A stretch of DNA of 64,000 nucleotides from Monosporascus cannonballus (taxonomy: Eukaryota > Ascomycota > Sordariomycetes > Xylariales): NCBI GenBank assembly GCA_004154925.1, contig QJNS01000204.1:84511-148510 (forward strand), written 5' to 3'. Positions 48,919-60,755 of this stretch are shown here, piece after piece. Numbering within the stretch: the stretch's first letter is position 1; each line of letters opens with the position of its first letter. The notes beneath the pieces were generated by a model. The model was not told the DNA's origin, searched no databases, and saw only the letters and a program-made list of their open reading frames with translations. A program made the translations under genes and the position numbers.

Positions 48919-50570
48919 TAAACTGGCATGCAACTATAGCAGGGCCGAGGACCCCCACTTTGTTCTGTGAGGTGGCTGAGTATGGACACGGACAGGGTCA
49001 AAAAAGGTAACAGGCCGTCGCGTATATCACAATATACAGCTACGCCTTCATACACCAGGACTCCTGTGCGATGTCACGAAGCAGTACGCCACGTTGAACG
49101 TACCGCTACCCGGACCATAAGTCAGCAAGCACCCCCGTACCGTATGCTCCACACCGAAACTTTGTCACGAAACGCATTTGTTCCCCTAGACCGAATGTAT
49201 GCATCCACTATACCACTGTCACAATGATTGAAGCTAGATTGATGGACTTCCCCGTACTGGACTTCCCCGTACTGGACTTCCCCGTACTGGACTTCCCCGT
49301 AAGCTAGACGGACGTCTCCAACGGCTTAGGGTTTGTCCTCTTGCCAGAAGAGAAGTGCTGGTCGATCGAACAGCTATCAAGCACGAAGGGGACAGCTGAC
49401 TAGACTCGGTATTTAGTCACATGGATTGGGTGTCTTGGAGGACTAGTGTCTTCGGGGGAAGTTGTCGTCGGTGGCAGGTGACGACCCTCGGATTATGCTG
49501 GCAGCTGCCTTGATGAGCGAGCTTTACCTAGTGATTCCTCTAGGGCCACAAGCCGCCCTCTCCCGACGGAACTATCTATGCCCTATCTCTAGCTAGTTCT
49601 CAAGGTCAATTTGTGGTGTTCTATAGACCCTGGGATTGGGTCACATCCGACCACACAACTGCTGAGCTAGGATCTTAAAGGGGGCAATCACCTCAAATGA
49701 GTTTACCAACTTCTTCCCAGTTATGAAATCCGATAGGTACGCTGCAATAGGGTGTTAGAAGACACTGCGATTGGGGGAACTACGCATCGAATCCAAGGCC
49801 AGTCGTACAACTAAGCCTCATAGCCACAACCATCAGAAAGACGCAGTAACCAGTTCATTTCAGCTTAGCATAACAGGAATGTAACCAACCATTCGATATT
49901 GGAGCCTTGATAATGGCAATAGCTTCTTAGTTCAACTGAGGAAAATGGAGAACAAAAGGTAATTATCAAACTAGAGACCGCAGCCCCGCTAGTAACATCA
50001 ACAATCATGTCTGCCATTCTTGCACCAACGCTCTTGAAGTTCAGCTAGTCGCAAGCAGATATCACAAATATTACTTTAGGAGACAGTTTCCACTAGGTAT
50101 CCTATGTGATGTCCACTGTATCGGGGTGCACGTCAAAGTCAAGGATGACACCTGCTGAAGTCGATATCTGTGGGATATCTTGCCGCCACTTGCTGAAGCC
50201 GGAACGCAAATCACTATCAACAACCAACATAAGAGCCAATATATAAGGACGGGATGGAAGGCCAAAGCGGGATTTCCATGACTGCCATGTAAGAAGTCGC
50301 GTAATCATATGAGGGAAAAGAACACGACGCCCTATCTACCTTGAATAGATATAAAGGCATATAACACCAGATGAAAACACGCCAATCTGGAGGTACGGGC
50401 AGCATGGCAGTGCCCTGAATGGCACGAGTACTTTGTGGATGTAAATGATAAACACCGTAACTTAATGAACGTCAGACGAATCAGAAAGGCAGAGTTAAGC
50501 GAAGTCTTGGGCTACAGAAGCTGCACAGTCGCACCTGCCACAACAAAGACCAGGAGATATGGCTATCCAC
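48919..50570. other. Intergenic, no gene seen
   Basis: Normal-composition DNA with short, uninformative frames on both strands (for example 50071-50405, minus). It holds the minisatellite at 49244-49300. Confidence 0.5.
49244..49300. repeat. 15-bp minisatellite, 3.8 copies
   Basis: The unit GGACTTCCCCGTACT is repeated exactly at 49244, 49259 and 49274, with a fourth partial copy (12 bp) at 49289-49300. No mismatches between copies, so the expansion is recent. Confidence 0.95.
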
Positions 50571-50574
50571 ATCT

Positions 50575-51345
50575 CCATCCGGTTTGCTTCCCGTCTCCTC
50601 GTCGTTAATGCTTCACCTCCACACTGTCAGCTTCACATCCATTACTGATTATCAATATCGTATCATTTCTTCTTGCAGGTGACCGCCGACATAGACTTGC
50701 CCCTATTATCCTATTTAGGGACAATAAAGCATTTGCATCTCCGGCTCATCACCTACATTCCTGTCGACGATATTTCTCATCTCCCCATCGTCGACTTCCC
50801 GTCCATTTTTGGTCATTAACCACACCCCACGGCATAACATTTCTTTTGATCGCTGACGTAGATTACCCCTTTTTTCATACATAACGGGGTTATCACCCAC
50901 CCTCCTGCCGTCGATGCTTCCCATCTCCCACATTGATGATATTTTTCCTTTCCCCCATCATCGACTTTTCCGTTCATCTTTCAATAGTTAGGCATAACTA
51001 CCACGACATACCACCTCTTTCCCACCGCTGACATAGATCTAACCCCTATTTTCAATTGTCGGAGGCAATAGAGCATTTGCGCTGGCCATTATCCACCTAT
51101 CTGTTGTCGATGCTTCTTTACCTTTTCATATCGTCGACTTCTTGTTCATTTTAAGTCTTGAGCCTATACCACCACACATCATTTCTTTTGATCGCCGACA
51201 GAGATCTACCCCTATCTCCTTATTGCAAGTTTAATCGAAGAATTTGCGTCGCCGGTGACCCTTCGTACCTTCCCCGTTGTCGATTTAACGCATCTACCTT
51301 TGGTCGAAGTCATATCTCCCTTCGCCGAACCTGGCCTGAACACAA
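50575..51345. repeat. Diverged tandem repeats (~170 bp, about four units)
   Basis: The block (A)TTTCTTTTGATCGCCGACATAGAT...CCCCTAT recurs at about 50663, 50839, 51009 and 51178 (spacing 176, 170, 169). Within each unit a second block carries variants of GTCGACGAT...ATCGTCGAC, an inverted repeat (clearest at 50763-50795), and CCCGTTCATTTT. The array ends about 40 bp before the DNA glycosylase start codon, so it forms that gene's upstream region and probably its leader. The units differ by many substitutions, so the array is old. Confidence 0.8.
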
Positions 51346-51382
51346 GCACTAGACTCTCATCACTTGCGTCTACATTGTCAAC

Positions 51383-53131
51383 ATGGCTAAGCATGATCGT
51401 GGTCGAGCCCGTATAACTGCTGTGCCAGTCAGGGGCGGTTGGGATATCTTGCCTCATGGTCTCGGTGCAGCTCCAAATGCGGGAACGGCTCCGCAGTTCT
51501 TGGAACAGGCGCCAACTCTGGGAACGGCCACGGAGTCGTTAACAGCAGAGCAAACAATATTAGCAACAACTTCAGGAACGACTACAGCAACGACTTCGAC
51601 AGAGGCTTCAGCAACGGCTTCGGAAACGATTTCAGCAACGACTACGGCAGTGGCCTCGGCTTCAGCAGTGGTGAATGAGCCTAAGAAACGGACGCGTCGT
51701 ATCCGGACCGATGGTTTGCCTAACAGGATAAGACTCGATCCTGAGGTTAAAGAGGAGCCTGAGGCTGAACCTGAAGGAGGATTACGACGATCCAAGCGAA
51801 TCAGGACTATTGCGCTAAACTCAACAACGCCTCAAGAGACCCCTGCCGAGCCGGTTTCACAGAAACTATGCCCCAGGGCAGAGGCTTATCATACTCAGCA
51901 GGGAGACACCCATCATGACCAAGACTCGACACAAGATGTCAAGCCCAAGAAGGAAAAGAGAAAGCCTAAGAGGACAAAGGATAACCCATATGGGCTGACG
52001 CCCGGTGAGACGCCCTTCCCAGATTGGACGGCTCCGACCCCAGAACAATGCGAGGAAGTCTACAAACTGCTCGCTGATATGCACGATGATGTGCAGCCTC
52101 AAGCTCCCGAAGTGATTCCGGCCCCTTCCCTCGAGGTCGCTGGATGCGGCGAGGTTCCTTCGGTTCTTGACGCTCTGCTACGAACACTTTTGAGCGGGGC
52201 AACAACATTTGACAATGCAGACAAGATGATCAAGGGATTAGTGGCGAAATTCGGCATCCTCCCAGAAGGCATAGGCAAGGGAAGCATCGACTGGAACAAG
52301 GTCAGACTGTCTCCGTTAGAGGACGTCGTTGACGCTATTCGTGTCGGCGGTCTGGGAAACAACAAAGCCAAGAGTATCAAGGTCATCCTCGACATGGTCC
52401 ACCGGGAGACTATTGAGCGGCGCGATGCTTACCTAGAAGAACGAAGGACGGGTGTCGCGGCCGCTGTAATCGGGGCATCTGTCAAGACCAAGGGCCAGAA
52501 AGACCTCGAGATAGAGAAGGTCGAAAAGAACATCCTATCACTTGATCACATTCGCGATCTGTCTGTCGACGAAGCTATGAAGGAGTTCACCAAGTATCCT
52601 GGTGTCGGTGTCAAGACTTCGGCATGCGTCATACTGTTTTGCCTTCAAAGGCCATGCTTCGCAGTGGATACCCACGTCGACAAGTTCTCCAGATGGTTAA
52701 GATGGGTTCCAGAGAAGGCAACAGTCGACGACATCTTCAACCACCTCGAAGTACGATGCCCGGATCATCTCAAGTATGGGCTACATCAACTCTTCATCCG
52801 CCATGGAAAGACGTGCGGGAAATGTAGAAGGAGCACTGTTGAAGGCACTGAGGAGTGGAAGACACTTGTATGTCCCCTCGAGCACCTCCTGGATCGATTC
52901 GACAAACGACAATCCAAGGCGAAGCCGAAAGTAAGCAAGAAGAAACAGGAAGCGGTTGGTACGGTCGGAGGGGGGGCAGGTGCTGTCAGGGATGGGGAAG
53001 CCAATGGTCTCGATGGAATTGAAGGAGGTACTTCTACGACTGGAGAAGGCAAGGTGCCTGATGTTGGCGACGATGATGACGGTCTTGTTGCCCACGATGC
53101 AGATATGGATCCCATGGCCATGGGAAGTTGA
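51383..53131 (+). CDS. HhH-GPD (endonuclease III-fold) DNA glycosylase
   Basis: Single exon, 582 aa. The family excises damaged or mismatched bases in base-excision repair in the nucleus. Residues 1-240 are low-complexity (Thr/Ala/Ser-rich at about 50-95, then Lys/Arg/Glu-rich with basic clusters such as K-K-R-T-R-R-I-R suited to nuclear import). The core spans about 250-500: L-L-R-T-L-L-S-G-A-T-T, then the helix-hairpin-helix Y-P-G-V-G-V-K-T-S-A with Lys411, and F-A-V-D-T-H-V-D with Asp429. The Lys-Asp spacing of 18 equals Lys120-Asp138 of E. coli Nth, which implies a bifunctional glycosylase/lyase. After the core are C478-x2-C481 and C497, but not the C-x6-C-x2-C-x5-C iron-sulfur loop. The C-terminal 85 residues are Gly/Asp-rich. 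Insertions around 340-370 make it longer than Nth/Ntg. The substrate cannot be told from the sequence. Confidence 0.88.
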   Translation: MAKHDRGRARITAVPVRGGWDILPHGLGAAPNAGTAPQFLEQAPTLGTATESLTAEQTILATTSGTTTATTSTEASATASETISATTTAVASASAVVNEPKKRTRRIRTDGLPNRIRLDPEVKEEPEAEPEGGLRRSKRIRTIALNSTTPQETPAEPVSQKLCPRAEAYHTQQGDTHHDQDSTQDVKPKKEKRKPKRTKDNPYGLTPGETPFPDWTAPTPEQCEEVYKLLADMHDDVQPQAPEVIPAPSLEVAGCGEVPSVLDALLRTLLSGATTFDNADKMIKGLVAKFGILPEGIGKGSIDWNKVRLSPLEDVVDAIRVGGLGNNKAKSIKVILDMVHRETIERRDAYLEERRTGVAAAVIGASVKTKGQKDLEIEKVEKNILSLDHIRDLSVDEAMKEFTKYPGVGVKTSACVILFCLQRPCFAVDTHVDKFSRWLRWVPEKATVDDIFNHLEVRCPDHLKYGLHQLFIRHGKTCGKCRRSTVEGTEEWKTLVCPLEHLLDRFDKRQSKAKPKVSKKKQEAVGTVGGGAGAVRDGEANGLDGIEGGTSTTGEGKVPDVGDDDDGLVAHDADMDPMAMGS

Positions 53132-54347
53132 TGAATGGGTTGTGGGCCACGGTGCCAACAGTCCAGATTCAGGGTTGTCTGAAGTGGGCTGGGAAGTATC
53201 TGGCCAGGAAGAAGTCCGGTAGAGATGTTTTCGCGATCGCAACCGAGAGAGCTCAAAGCACGGTGTTGGGGGGAAGGGTGGGCATCTGGTCATTGCGGAT
53301 TTGCTACCTACCTGAGCAAGTTCGCATTACCGGGTGGGAGCTTCACAGGTGTTACATAGCCGATATCGTGGCCATCTGATGTCCGAAGTGTGGGGGATAT
53401 ATCCACGATATCCGCGGTAAGTCAAAGCCAAACTCTCTTATATGAGTGGCTCGAGTATCTAAGTTAGCTAGAGTTATCATGGCCCCTCATCAATGCGATT
53501 GAGTTATACCACGTCTCACTATAAGCTTACCCGAGCTTGTCTTCCCAGCATCGGGTATATGCATCTAACGTTCCCCCTTAAGTAGGTAGTTACACTACCA
53601 ACTATGTGCGTTTTCTGACCTCAGCTAGACTCCACAACTCCTAGGTACGTACCGAAGACTGCCAATTCTTGCAGACAGTACCACGGTAATGACGGATGCA
53701 CTCACTTTAATTCCTTATCGATAGCTGCTAAGTGCTGCACCTGGCGCCTGTCACGTCTCTTGAACTTCACGCGCATCGCATAAAACAGCTTGGCTTAAGG
53801 GTCTACGTCTGTCCTTACCTAGTATTTATTTTAGGCGAAAACCCCAAGGCGCTACGGGAAGCGAGAGACGCTGTTGGTATGTGATCGCTCATCTATTTCT
53901 AACATTTCCCGTGTCTCTCTCTACATAGAGCTCGCTCCTTGAGTCAAGACTGATCAGTCTCACCAAGAACGTGCCTCAATCTTCTGCTAGAGCGCAACTC
54001 AAACCTCACCATCTTCATGCTACGATTAACCTGTCACGAGTCTTCGCCCATACGCCTCCTTCGCCCGTCAACCTTTCTCTGAAGCGCCCTTTCGCGTTAC
54101 CAGTATTATTGAGCGAACCCCACCCGACACTCTTCGATTGTCACGATACGCGCTTTCCAAGTTCTTAAGGAAAGTATCGATCGCGTGGGGTTCGGGGATT
54201 CACTTTCCTGAACAAGCTTCTACCTCTTACCTTTGTCCGGGCGATAGTTCACCAGTCCGTCCCTCCATCCCTACATCTTTCAAAGACTTCTTCACCGTCA
54301 AGCTCCTCTCCCACTGATCAAGGACGACATGCCTTGGGAGCTATACA
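53132..54347. other. Intergenic region between glycosylase and SEN1
   Basis: No coding region. 54210-54347 is pyrimidine-rich (TCCGTCCCTCCATCCCTACATCTTTC), consistent with the 5' leader of the downstream gene. A 65-codon frame at 53971-54168 has no recognisable feature. Confidence 0.5.
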
Positions 54348-57300
54348 ATGGCAGAAAACATTCTTGAGAAGACTTACGAAGAGCTCCGCTCAATACCGCC
54401 GGAATGCCATATGTGCTGCCCCAAGATATCGGACGAGGACGAGGAGGACTACGACGACCTTGAGGCACCTAGCGAGCTCAGCAACGCGGAGAAGGAGCAG
54501 AGAGTCGCCGATGGCAAAAAGAGACTGGACCTGCTATATGACTGCTCTCTGATACTGGGCCTCCCGGCCGGCTCGGCCCCAACCCTTAGCGATGAATTCT
54601 ACAAGCGCAGCAACGCCTTTCTCAGGGCATGCGCTGGTTGTGTGCGCAACTGGCATAAGGGACGTAGGCCGTTCTTGAAAAGACTATCGGAGTACGGAGG
54701 CTCTATGGACCCGGCAGCTTTACGATGGCGAGCGATGCTGACATATTTAACAGATGGTATGATGACACTGTCATTGCCCAAATGGCGGATCGGTTAAACG
54801 ATTTCGACTTTGATAGAATCACCAAAGGTCTAGAGGAGGCCCGACAATTCGTTCTGGAACACCATGGCTCAGTCGATCAGAAAACATTTACTGAGGAGGG
54901 GAAAATCGAGATGCTTATAGCCCTCTTCGAGGCGCTGTGTAGCATGCCGTATCTCAGCCTGCCCGAGAATCGGCGCCATTTCAACTACTTGTTTGAAAAG
55001 ATCCAGGAGCGGAAGGTCTTGAAGCTGGCCGAGGTCTTGCCCACCATGACCTATTTCCTCTTCGACGAGAATCCGACCCGTAACAAGTTCGCTGTTCATA
55101 CCTGGTCTCGGCAAACCCACATTTCCCCGGAAGACTTTGAGTGGGCTGTAAAAGACAACCTAGCAAATGCGATTTTAAAGGTAAACGACATGACAGCACC
55201 TCCAAGCCAGATCCAACTATTCTGGCAGGGGTTTCTGTATATCCTTAAAGCGCTCGACGAGGACCTCATTGTTCACTCGTTGCGTGCCATGAATGTCCAG
55301 CCTGATATCTACGAGCTTATGCTACAACACATGACGGTAAATTCGGATCGCGTCTTAGCGCTACTGATCAGGACATTTTGTTTGCTTCTACAGAAGTCGC
55401 CTAAAGCGTTCTGGAGCGCTTTCGGCCACTATAGTCATGCTGCGGTGGCAGAGCAAGTTTTTAGAAGCCCGGCCTTCAAGCCGCTACTTAGAAAGTCGGC
55501 GCAGCAAGGCATGGGTGAAGGGTCAGAAGCAACCTCTTGGGTGAAACCCTTTGTAGAGTCCATTACTACGCACCAAAAACATGATGCCTGTGACTCGCTC
55601 CTCCACTTTCTCCTAGAAGATTTTGCCAAGGACCCAACTCTTCCCCAGGAAGGTCAGTTGGCTTGCTACCGAGCCGCAGCTGAGACTCTGTCATCCACGC
55701 TGGCCGCCTTTGTCTCCCCGAGTTACAAGCTCAACTCCACAACAACAGTCCAGGCAAATGCGACTCTAAAGCTTACGCTACAACATAAGGACCTCATAAT
55801 CCAGCTGGCCAAGCTTTCTTCGACGGGATGGCAACATACCGCTTTGTCCCAGGCCGGTTTATCGGTCATCAAATACGCGTTGGCCCTGGATTCTCGTATC
55901 ACGGCCGAGGAGTTCAATGCGATTCAGGCGAGCGATAGCCATGTTCAACATGACGTCGAGAGGAATTCGTGTGGCTTGTGGGATGCTTTCCTGGAGATCC
56001 TCCTACCGGGGGCAAACGAACTGGCGAAAACAATGCTCGCGGCCATTAACCCACTGGTCACCGTGGAGGTATTTCGGCCTGAGAAGAAGAAGAGTCTGTC
56101 GCCTACAAGGACCCGATTCAACAAGGAGTTTCAGAGGACGGGTGAAGCGATCGGCCGAATGATCGAACGTCTATCGGACTTCGACCAGGCTGCTTTGAAC
56201 CAGCTCTGCTTCGAACCAGTCACTGTTGGTCCCATTGTAGCAAGCTTAATCCACGGCGAGGACGCTATAAATGAAGCGGGAGCCGCCTTTATCAAGACGG
56301 TCACCAACGAGGATCGGCGGAGCGAAGCGGTCGTGAGGCTTCTCAATCTCCATTTTATCCCTGTGCTTTCTTCCTTCACCAAAGCCGTGGAGGAAATCAA
56401 TGAGAAGAAGCACCTTTGGTCTCCACAACTCCATATCATTCGGTATTCCCGTGACATTCTCGACAGTCTCTGCGATCTCTCTTTTGGCATCCTGCGTTCG
56501 AAGACCCTGTCTCCGGGGGAACGTCAGGTTTTAGGTGACTGGTGGGCTTCGCAGTGGGTGTTCCTCGAGAACGCTTTCAGCCAGACTGAAGCATGGAGCC
56601 ACTTGATTGAGACGGAAACCATGAAGAATTTCTGTCGGGAGGCAATGGAGCTAGCCGATGCTTTGTTGGCCCAAGATGGTCTGATAGCCTCTGCCTTGAG
56701 TCAACAATCGGCACAAGTCCCTTCAGGCAGTGCTGATGCTGATCCCTTGCGGGCCATGAAGGATATCTTGAAGCATCCGCGCGAGAACTGCATGGGCCTG
56801 GTCAAGATGCTTCGGTTGAAGGATCTGTATCTTGTGACCGTCATCGTAAGCGTTCTCGGAAAACTTCTTAGGCGTCTGGCCGAATACAGTCTGGAGGTCC
56901 CCCCTAGGCCGTTGAATTTTATCCGCCAGGCCATCGTGAAGAACACACAGGGTAAATACAACGTGGCAACCAATCTGAATGAACAGCAAAGGGCAGAGCT
57001 GGTCCGGGCGTTGGGTGAGGAGGAAGAGGACGCGGAAGACGACATCCAGATCCTTGCCGTAAAGAAAGCCGAAGCGCCTAAAAAGCAGACAAAGTTGGAT
57101 GCATGGTCGAGGTCGGTGGAGGAACCGAGGGAACCGACCAGTGCAGTGGGTAGACTGTCTTTGGCTGGTTCGGACAGAGACGAACTTGGCCATATATTGA
57201 AGGCTTCTTCGTCAGATAAGAACCGTTCTATACTCGACAAGATCAGGTCTCGGCGGTCAGCGAATCTACCGGAGAAGTCATCGGTAAAGCCAGTTCCCAA

Positions 57301-60300
57301 GCTCTCTGCCGCCGCGAATGCAGCGGCCATTAAGGAGAAACGTGCCAAGGAGGCTGAAGAAAAGCGCAAACGGGACGCCGAGGCAATTGCAAGAGCAAGA
57401 GCTCTGCGGGCTCCGAAGCCTATCGTTAGTGGCGAAGGCTCTGGCCTTCGGGCCCTCTCCGGTGTCCAAGGCAAAGATCACGCGCCTCAGAAGAGTGAGA
57501 TCATGGTGCACTCGTCGTCTGAGGATGAGGCGGACTCGGATGATGACGCGGCGTATCTGGCTCAGACGGCAAAGAAGCGAGGGGGCGACGCCTCCAAGCG
57601 GATAGGTTCCATGAAGCTCACACCTCGTGGTCCTGTCAAGAAGACCAAAATTCAGCGGTCCGCTAAAGATATGCGGGCACGGCTGATCCCGCCAATGGAT
57701 ACTCTGCACCAGGCTATTCTGGAATGGGATATTTTCCATGAGGGCAACGACCCTCCCAACGGAATTGAGTGCTCTAGAGTCTCTGACACCTATACAGATC
57801 CTAGAGAGTATAAGCAGACGTTCTTGCCGCTGTTGATATACGAAGCATGGAGGTCGTTCGTCACGGCCAAGGACGAGACGACATCGAAACCGTTTGATAT
57901 CAAGGTCGTGAATCGGATGTCTGTGGACAAATTCATGGAAGTCAGTTCGGCTATGCCTATCGCCCAAAGAAAGGACAATCTCCTGAGCGAGGGCGATATT
58001 GTGCTCTTTTCGCATGCGCCTAGACCCTTGGAAACGCCGCAGGAACTGCACTGCCTTGCACGGATCTGGAGGACGCAGTTCAAGAACGGGAGTCTTGAGG
58101 TCTCCTACCGACTGAGTGGCCGCGCGGGCCCAATACTATCATCACTCATGCCCGGAGCCGAGCTGTACGCGGTTAAGATTACTAATATGACCACGATCGA
58201 GCGTGAGTACGCATCGCTCGAGTCACTGCAATACTATGATCTCATGCCCGAGATCCTGGAAGCCAAGCCGTCGCCGATGCTCAAATTCAGTGATGAGGCT
58301 ATCAATAAGGTGATGAACAACTACCATCTCAATCCCGGACAGGCGAAGGCCATTTTGAACGCAAAGGAAAACGACGCGTTTACTTTGATTCAGGGGTAAG
58401 CAATAAAACTCGTCTACTTACGTAACAGTCTAAGCTAACGAAAGTAGGCCTCCTGGAACTGGCAAGACGAAAACTATCGTGGCCATGGTTGGTGCTTTAC
58501 TCACGGGCAATTTCACGGCGAACAGTGGTACAGCCATCAAGCGTCCCGAAGGGTCCAAAACCGGAACCACTGGTACATCGAAGAAGCTTCTTGTATGCGC
58601 GCCTAGCAATGCAGCTGTCGACGAATTGGTGCTACGTCTGAAGGCAGGCGTGAAGTCGACCACGGGGAGCTTTCACAAGGTAAATGTTCTGCGTCTAGGC
58701 CGGAGTGATGCCATCAATGCGGCTGTCAAAGATGTGACACTGGACGAGCTAGTCAAAGCTCGCGTCGAGGGCACTGCGAACCAGAATGGCGGACCGAGTT
58801 CGCGGGAGATGATGCACAAAGAAGCGGGCGAGATCAAGAAGGAGATAGCTGAACTACGTCCTCAGCTCGAATCCGCAAGGGCAACCGAGAACCGTGACTT
58901 GGCCAACCGACTACAGCGAAGGTTCGACGAGCTGAAGCGTCGACAAAACCAGATCGGCGCAAAAATTGACGCAGACAAAGACAGTGGCATTACAGCGGCT
59001 CGAGAGAACGAGCTGCGCCGACGCCAGATACAGCAGGAAATTCTCGATTCGGCGCAGGTCCTGTGCGCAACGCTCAGCGGAAGTGGTCACGAGATGTTCA
59101 AGAATCTGAACGTCGAGTTCGAGACCGTCATTATCGACGAAGCTGCTCAGTGTGTGGAGCTCAGTGCGCTGATTCCGCTCAAGTATGGCTGTTCCAAGTG
59201 TATTCTCGTCGGAGATCCGAAACAACTTCCGCCCACGGTGCTCTCGCAGTCGGCTGCGTGGTTCGGATACGACCAGAGTCTTTTCGTTCGAATGCAACGG
59301 AACCAACCTGACGATATCCATTTGCTCGACACGCAGTATCGTATGCATCCCGAAATCAGTCTGTTCCCCAGCCAAGAATTCTATGAGCGGCGCCTCTTCG
59401 ACGGCGATGATATGCGTAAGCTTCGTCATCAGCCCTGGCATCAAAGCGCCTTGCTTGGACCCTACCGATTCTTCGACGTCAGGGGTATTCAAGAAAGGGG
59501 TCAAAAGGGCCAGTCACTGGTCAACTTCCAGGAACTCAAGGTTGCCATGCAGCTTTATGAGAGATTCCGTACCGATTACCCTAAGGTCGACCTGAAAGGC
59601 AAGGTCGGTATCATCACGCCGTACAAAGCTCAACTATATGAGCTCCGAGATCAGTTCTCGCGGCGGTATGGTGAGAAAATCAAGGAGGACATCGAGTTCA
59701 ACACGACAGATGCCTTCCAGGGCAGAGAATGTGAGATCATCATCTTCTCCTGCGTTCGTGCAAGCCCGACGGGAGGTATCGGTTTCATGACGGATATCCG
59801 GCGTATGAACGTCGGCCTCACCCGTGCGAAGTCTTCCCTTTGGATTCTTGGAGACTCGAGAGCACTAGTCCAGGGCGAGTTTTGGAACAAGCTCATCGAG
59901 AACGCCAAGGCACGGAATCAATACACGGCGGGTGATGTCTTGTCGCTCCTCCGCAGACCTGGTGCTCAATTGCCCCCGCCGACATTCGATGGCCCAGAAC
60001 CTGCCGCTGATGGCAAAAGGGCCGGTCCGGAACACTATGCGGCCAGCGTAACGCAAACAAAGTCGCTGCGGGATGAACAATACGACGTTGTCATGGAGGA
60101 TGCATCATCTATTGCGTCACGCGCCCCATCCAACAAGTACAAGACGCAGCAGCTGCCTCGGACTTACACCCTGCTCGAGCGCCAAGGCCCGGACCCTCAT
60201 GCGGGAACCAAGGCCGGCTACAGTATCAACGAGCGTGGTGAGACGGTGATGCTGCCAGTATTGGATCAGAAACCGGTCATACACCCGTCTGGTCAGAAGA

Positions 60301-60755
60301 GAGCAAGAGAAGACGGCGATGCTGGCAAAGCGCCGAAAAAGGTAAGCAAATACAAAGACAAAAGGCCCGTAAGGACCGAAACAGCTAAATCAGGGAATCA
60401 ATAGGTCGCGAGCGGTCTCCTGCCGGGCAAGAAGGCCCCTCCCAGCGCGCCGCGGGCCGCACCTCGCCCCCAGGACCCCGCCGCTATGTCCGTGCTAGGC
60501 ATCCCGCCCACGCAGCCAGCTCAACCTTCGTCGAGCCGAACTCCTCGTCCACCCCAGCCGCCCGGCGCGCCCAAGGTTTGTATATCTTGACATGAGGCAA
60601 ATTTTACGTCTCAGCTAACGCACCGACAGGGGCCCTCAAATGCCCACGCGTCCTCCTCGAGGCCCACCGGGCCGCCGAGGCCTCTGCCGCCCAAGAAGAG
60701 GCCCGGCCGGTCGGCGGACCCTTTCATAAAGCGGAAACCTAATCGGCCGAGATAG
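54348..60755 (+). CDS. SEN1: Sen1-type RNA/DNA helicase (transcription termination, R-loop resolution)
   Basis: Five exons: 54348-54691, 54754-58395, 58448-60341, 60405-60575, 60630-60755; introns of 62, 52, 63 and 54 bp, all GT-AG with CTGAC/CTAAC-type branch sites. The joined frame gives 2058 aa, close to other filamentous-fungal Sen1 proteins. Residues 1 to about 800 form the helical Sen1 N-terminal domain (C-A-G-C-V-R-N-W-H near residue 100). About 850-1000 is charged and low-complexity. The SF1B (Upf1-like) helicase follows: G-P-P-G-T-G-K-T with Lys1335 (Walker A, its first Gly codon split by intron 2), D-E-A-A-Q at Asp1559 (Walker B), G-D-P-K-Q-L-P-P-T, Q-Y-R-M-H-P-E, D-A-F-Q-G-R-E and V-G-L-T-R-A-K. 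The tail is Pro/Lys/Arg-rich. Known role: unwinding nascent RNA to terminate Pol II transcription and clear R-loops. No missing key residue; codon use is normal. The start ATG is in a good context (TACAATGG). Confidence 0.96.

Noticed and set aside
49244..51345. Tandem repeats as a CRISPR array
   Set aside because: There are no unique spacers between identical repeats; one is a head-to-tail minisatellite, the other a diverged 170-bp tandem array, and the context is eukaryotic.
53128..53379. ORF continuing past the glycosylase stop as a possible extra exon
   Set aside because: It is in another frame, has no acceptor/donor logic and no domain; the single-exon 582-aa frame ends naturally.
56701..58051. 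Two 257-codon antisense ORFs within SEN1 exon 2
   Set aside because: They lie wholly opposite SEN1 coding sequence with low-complexity Arg/Ser/Leu composition; no independent evidence.
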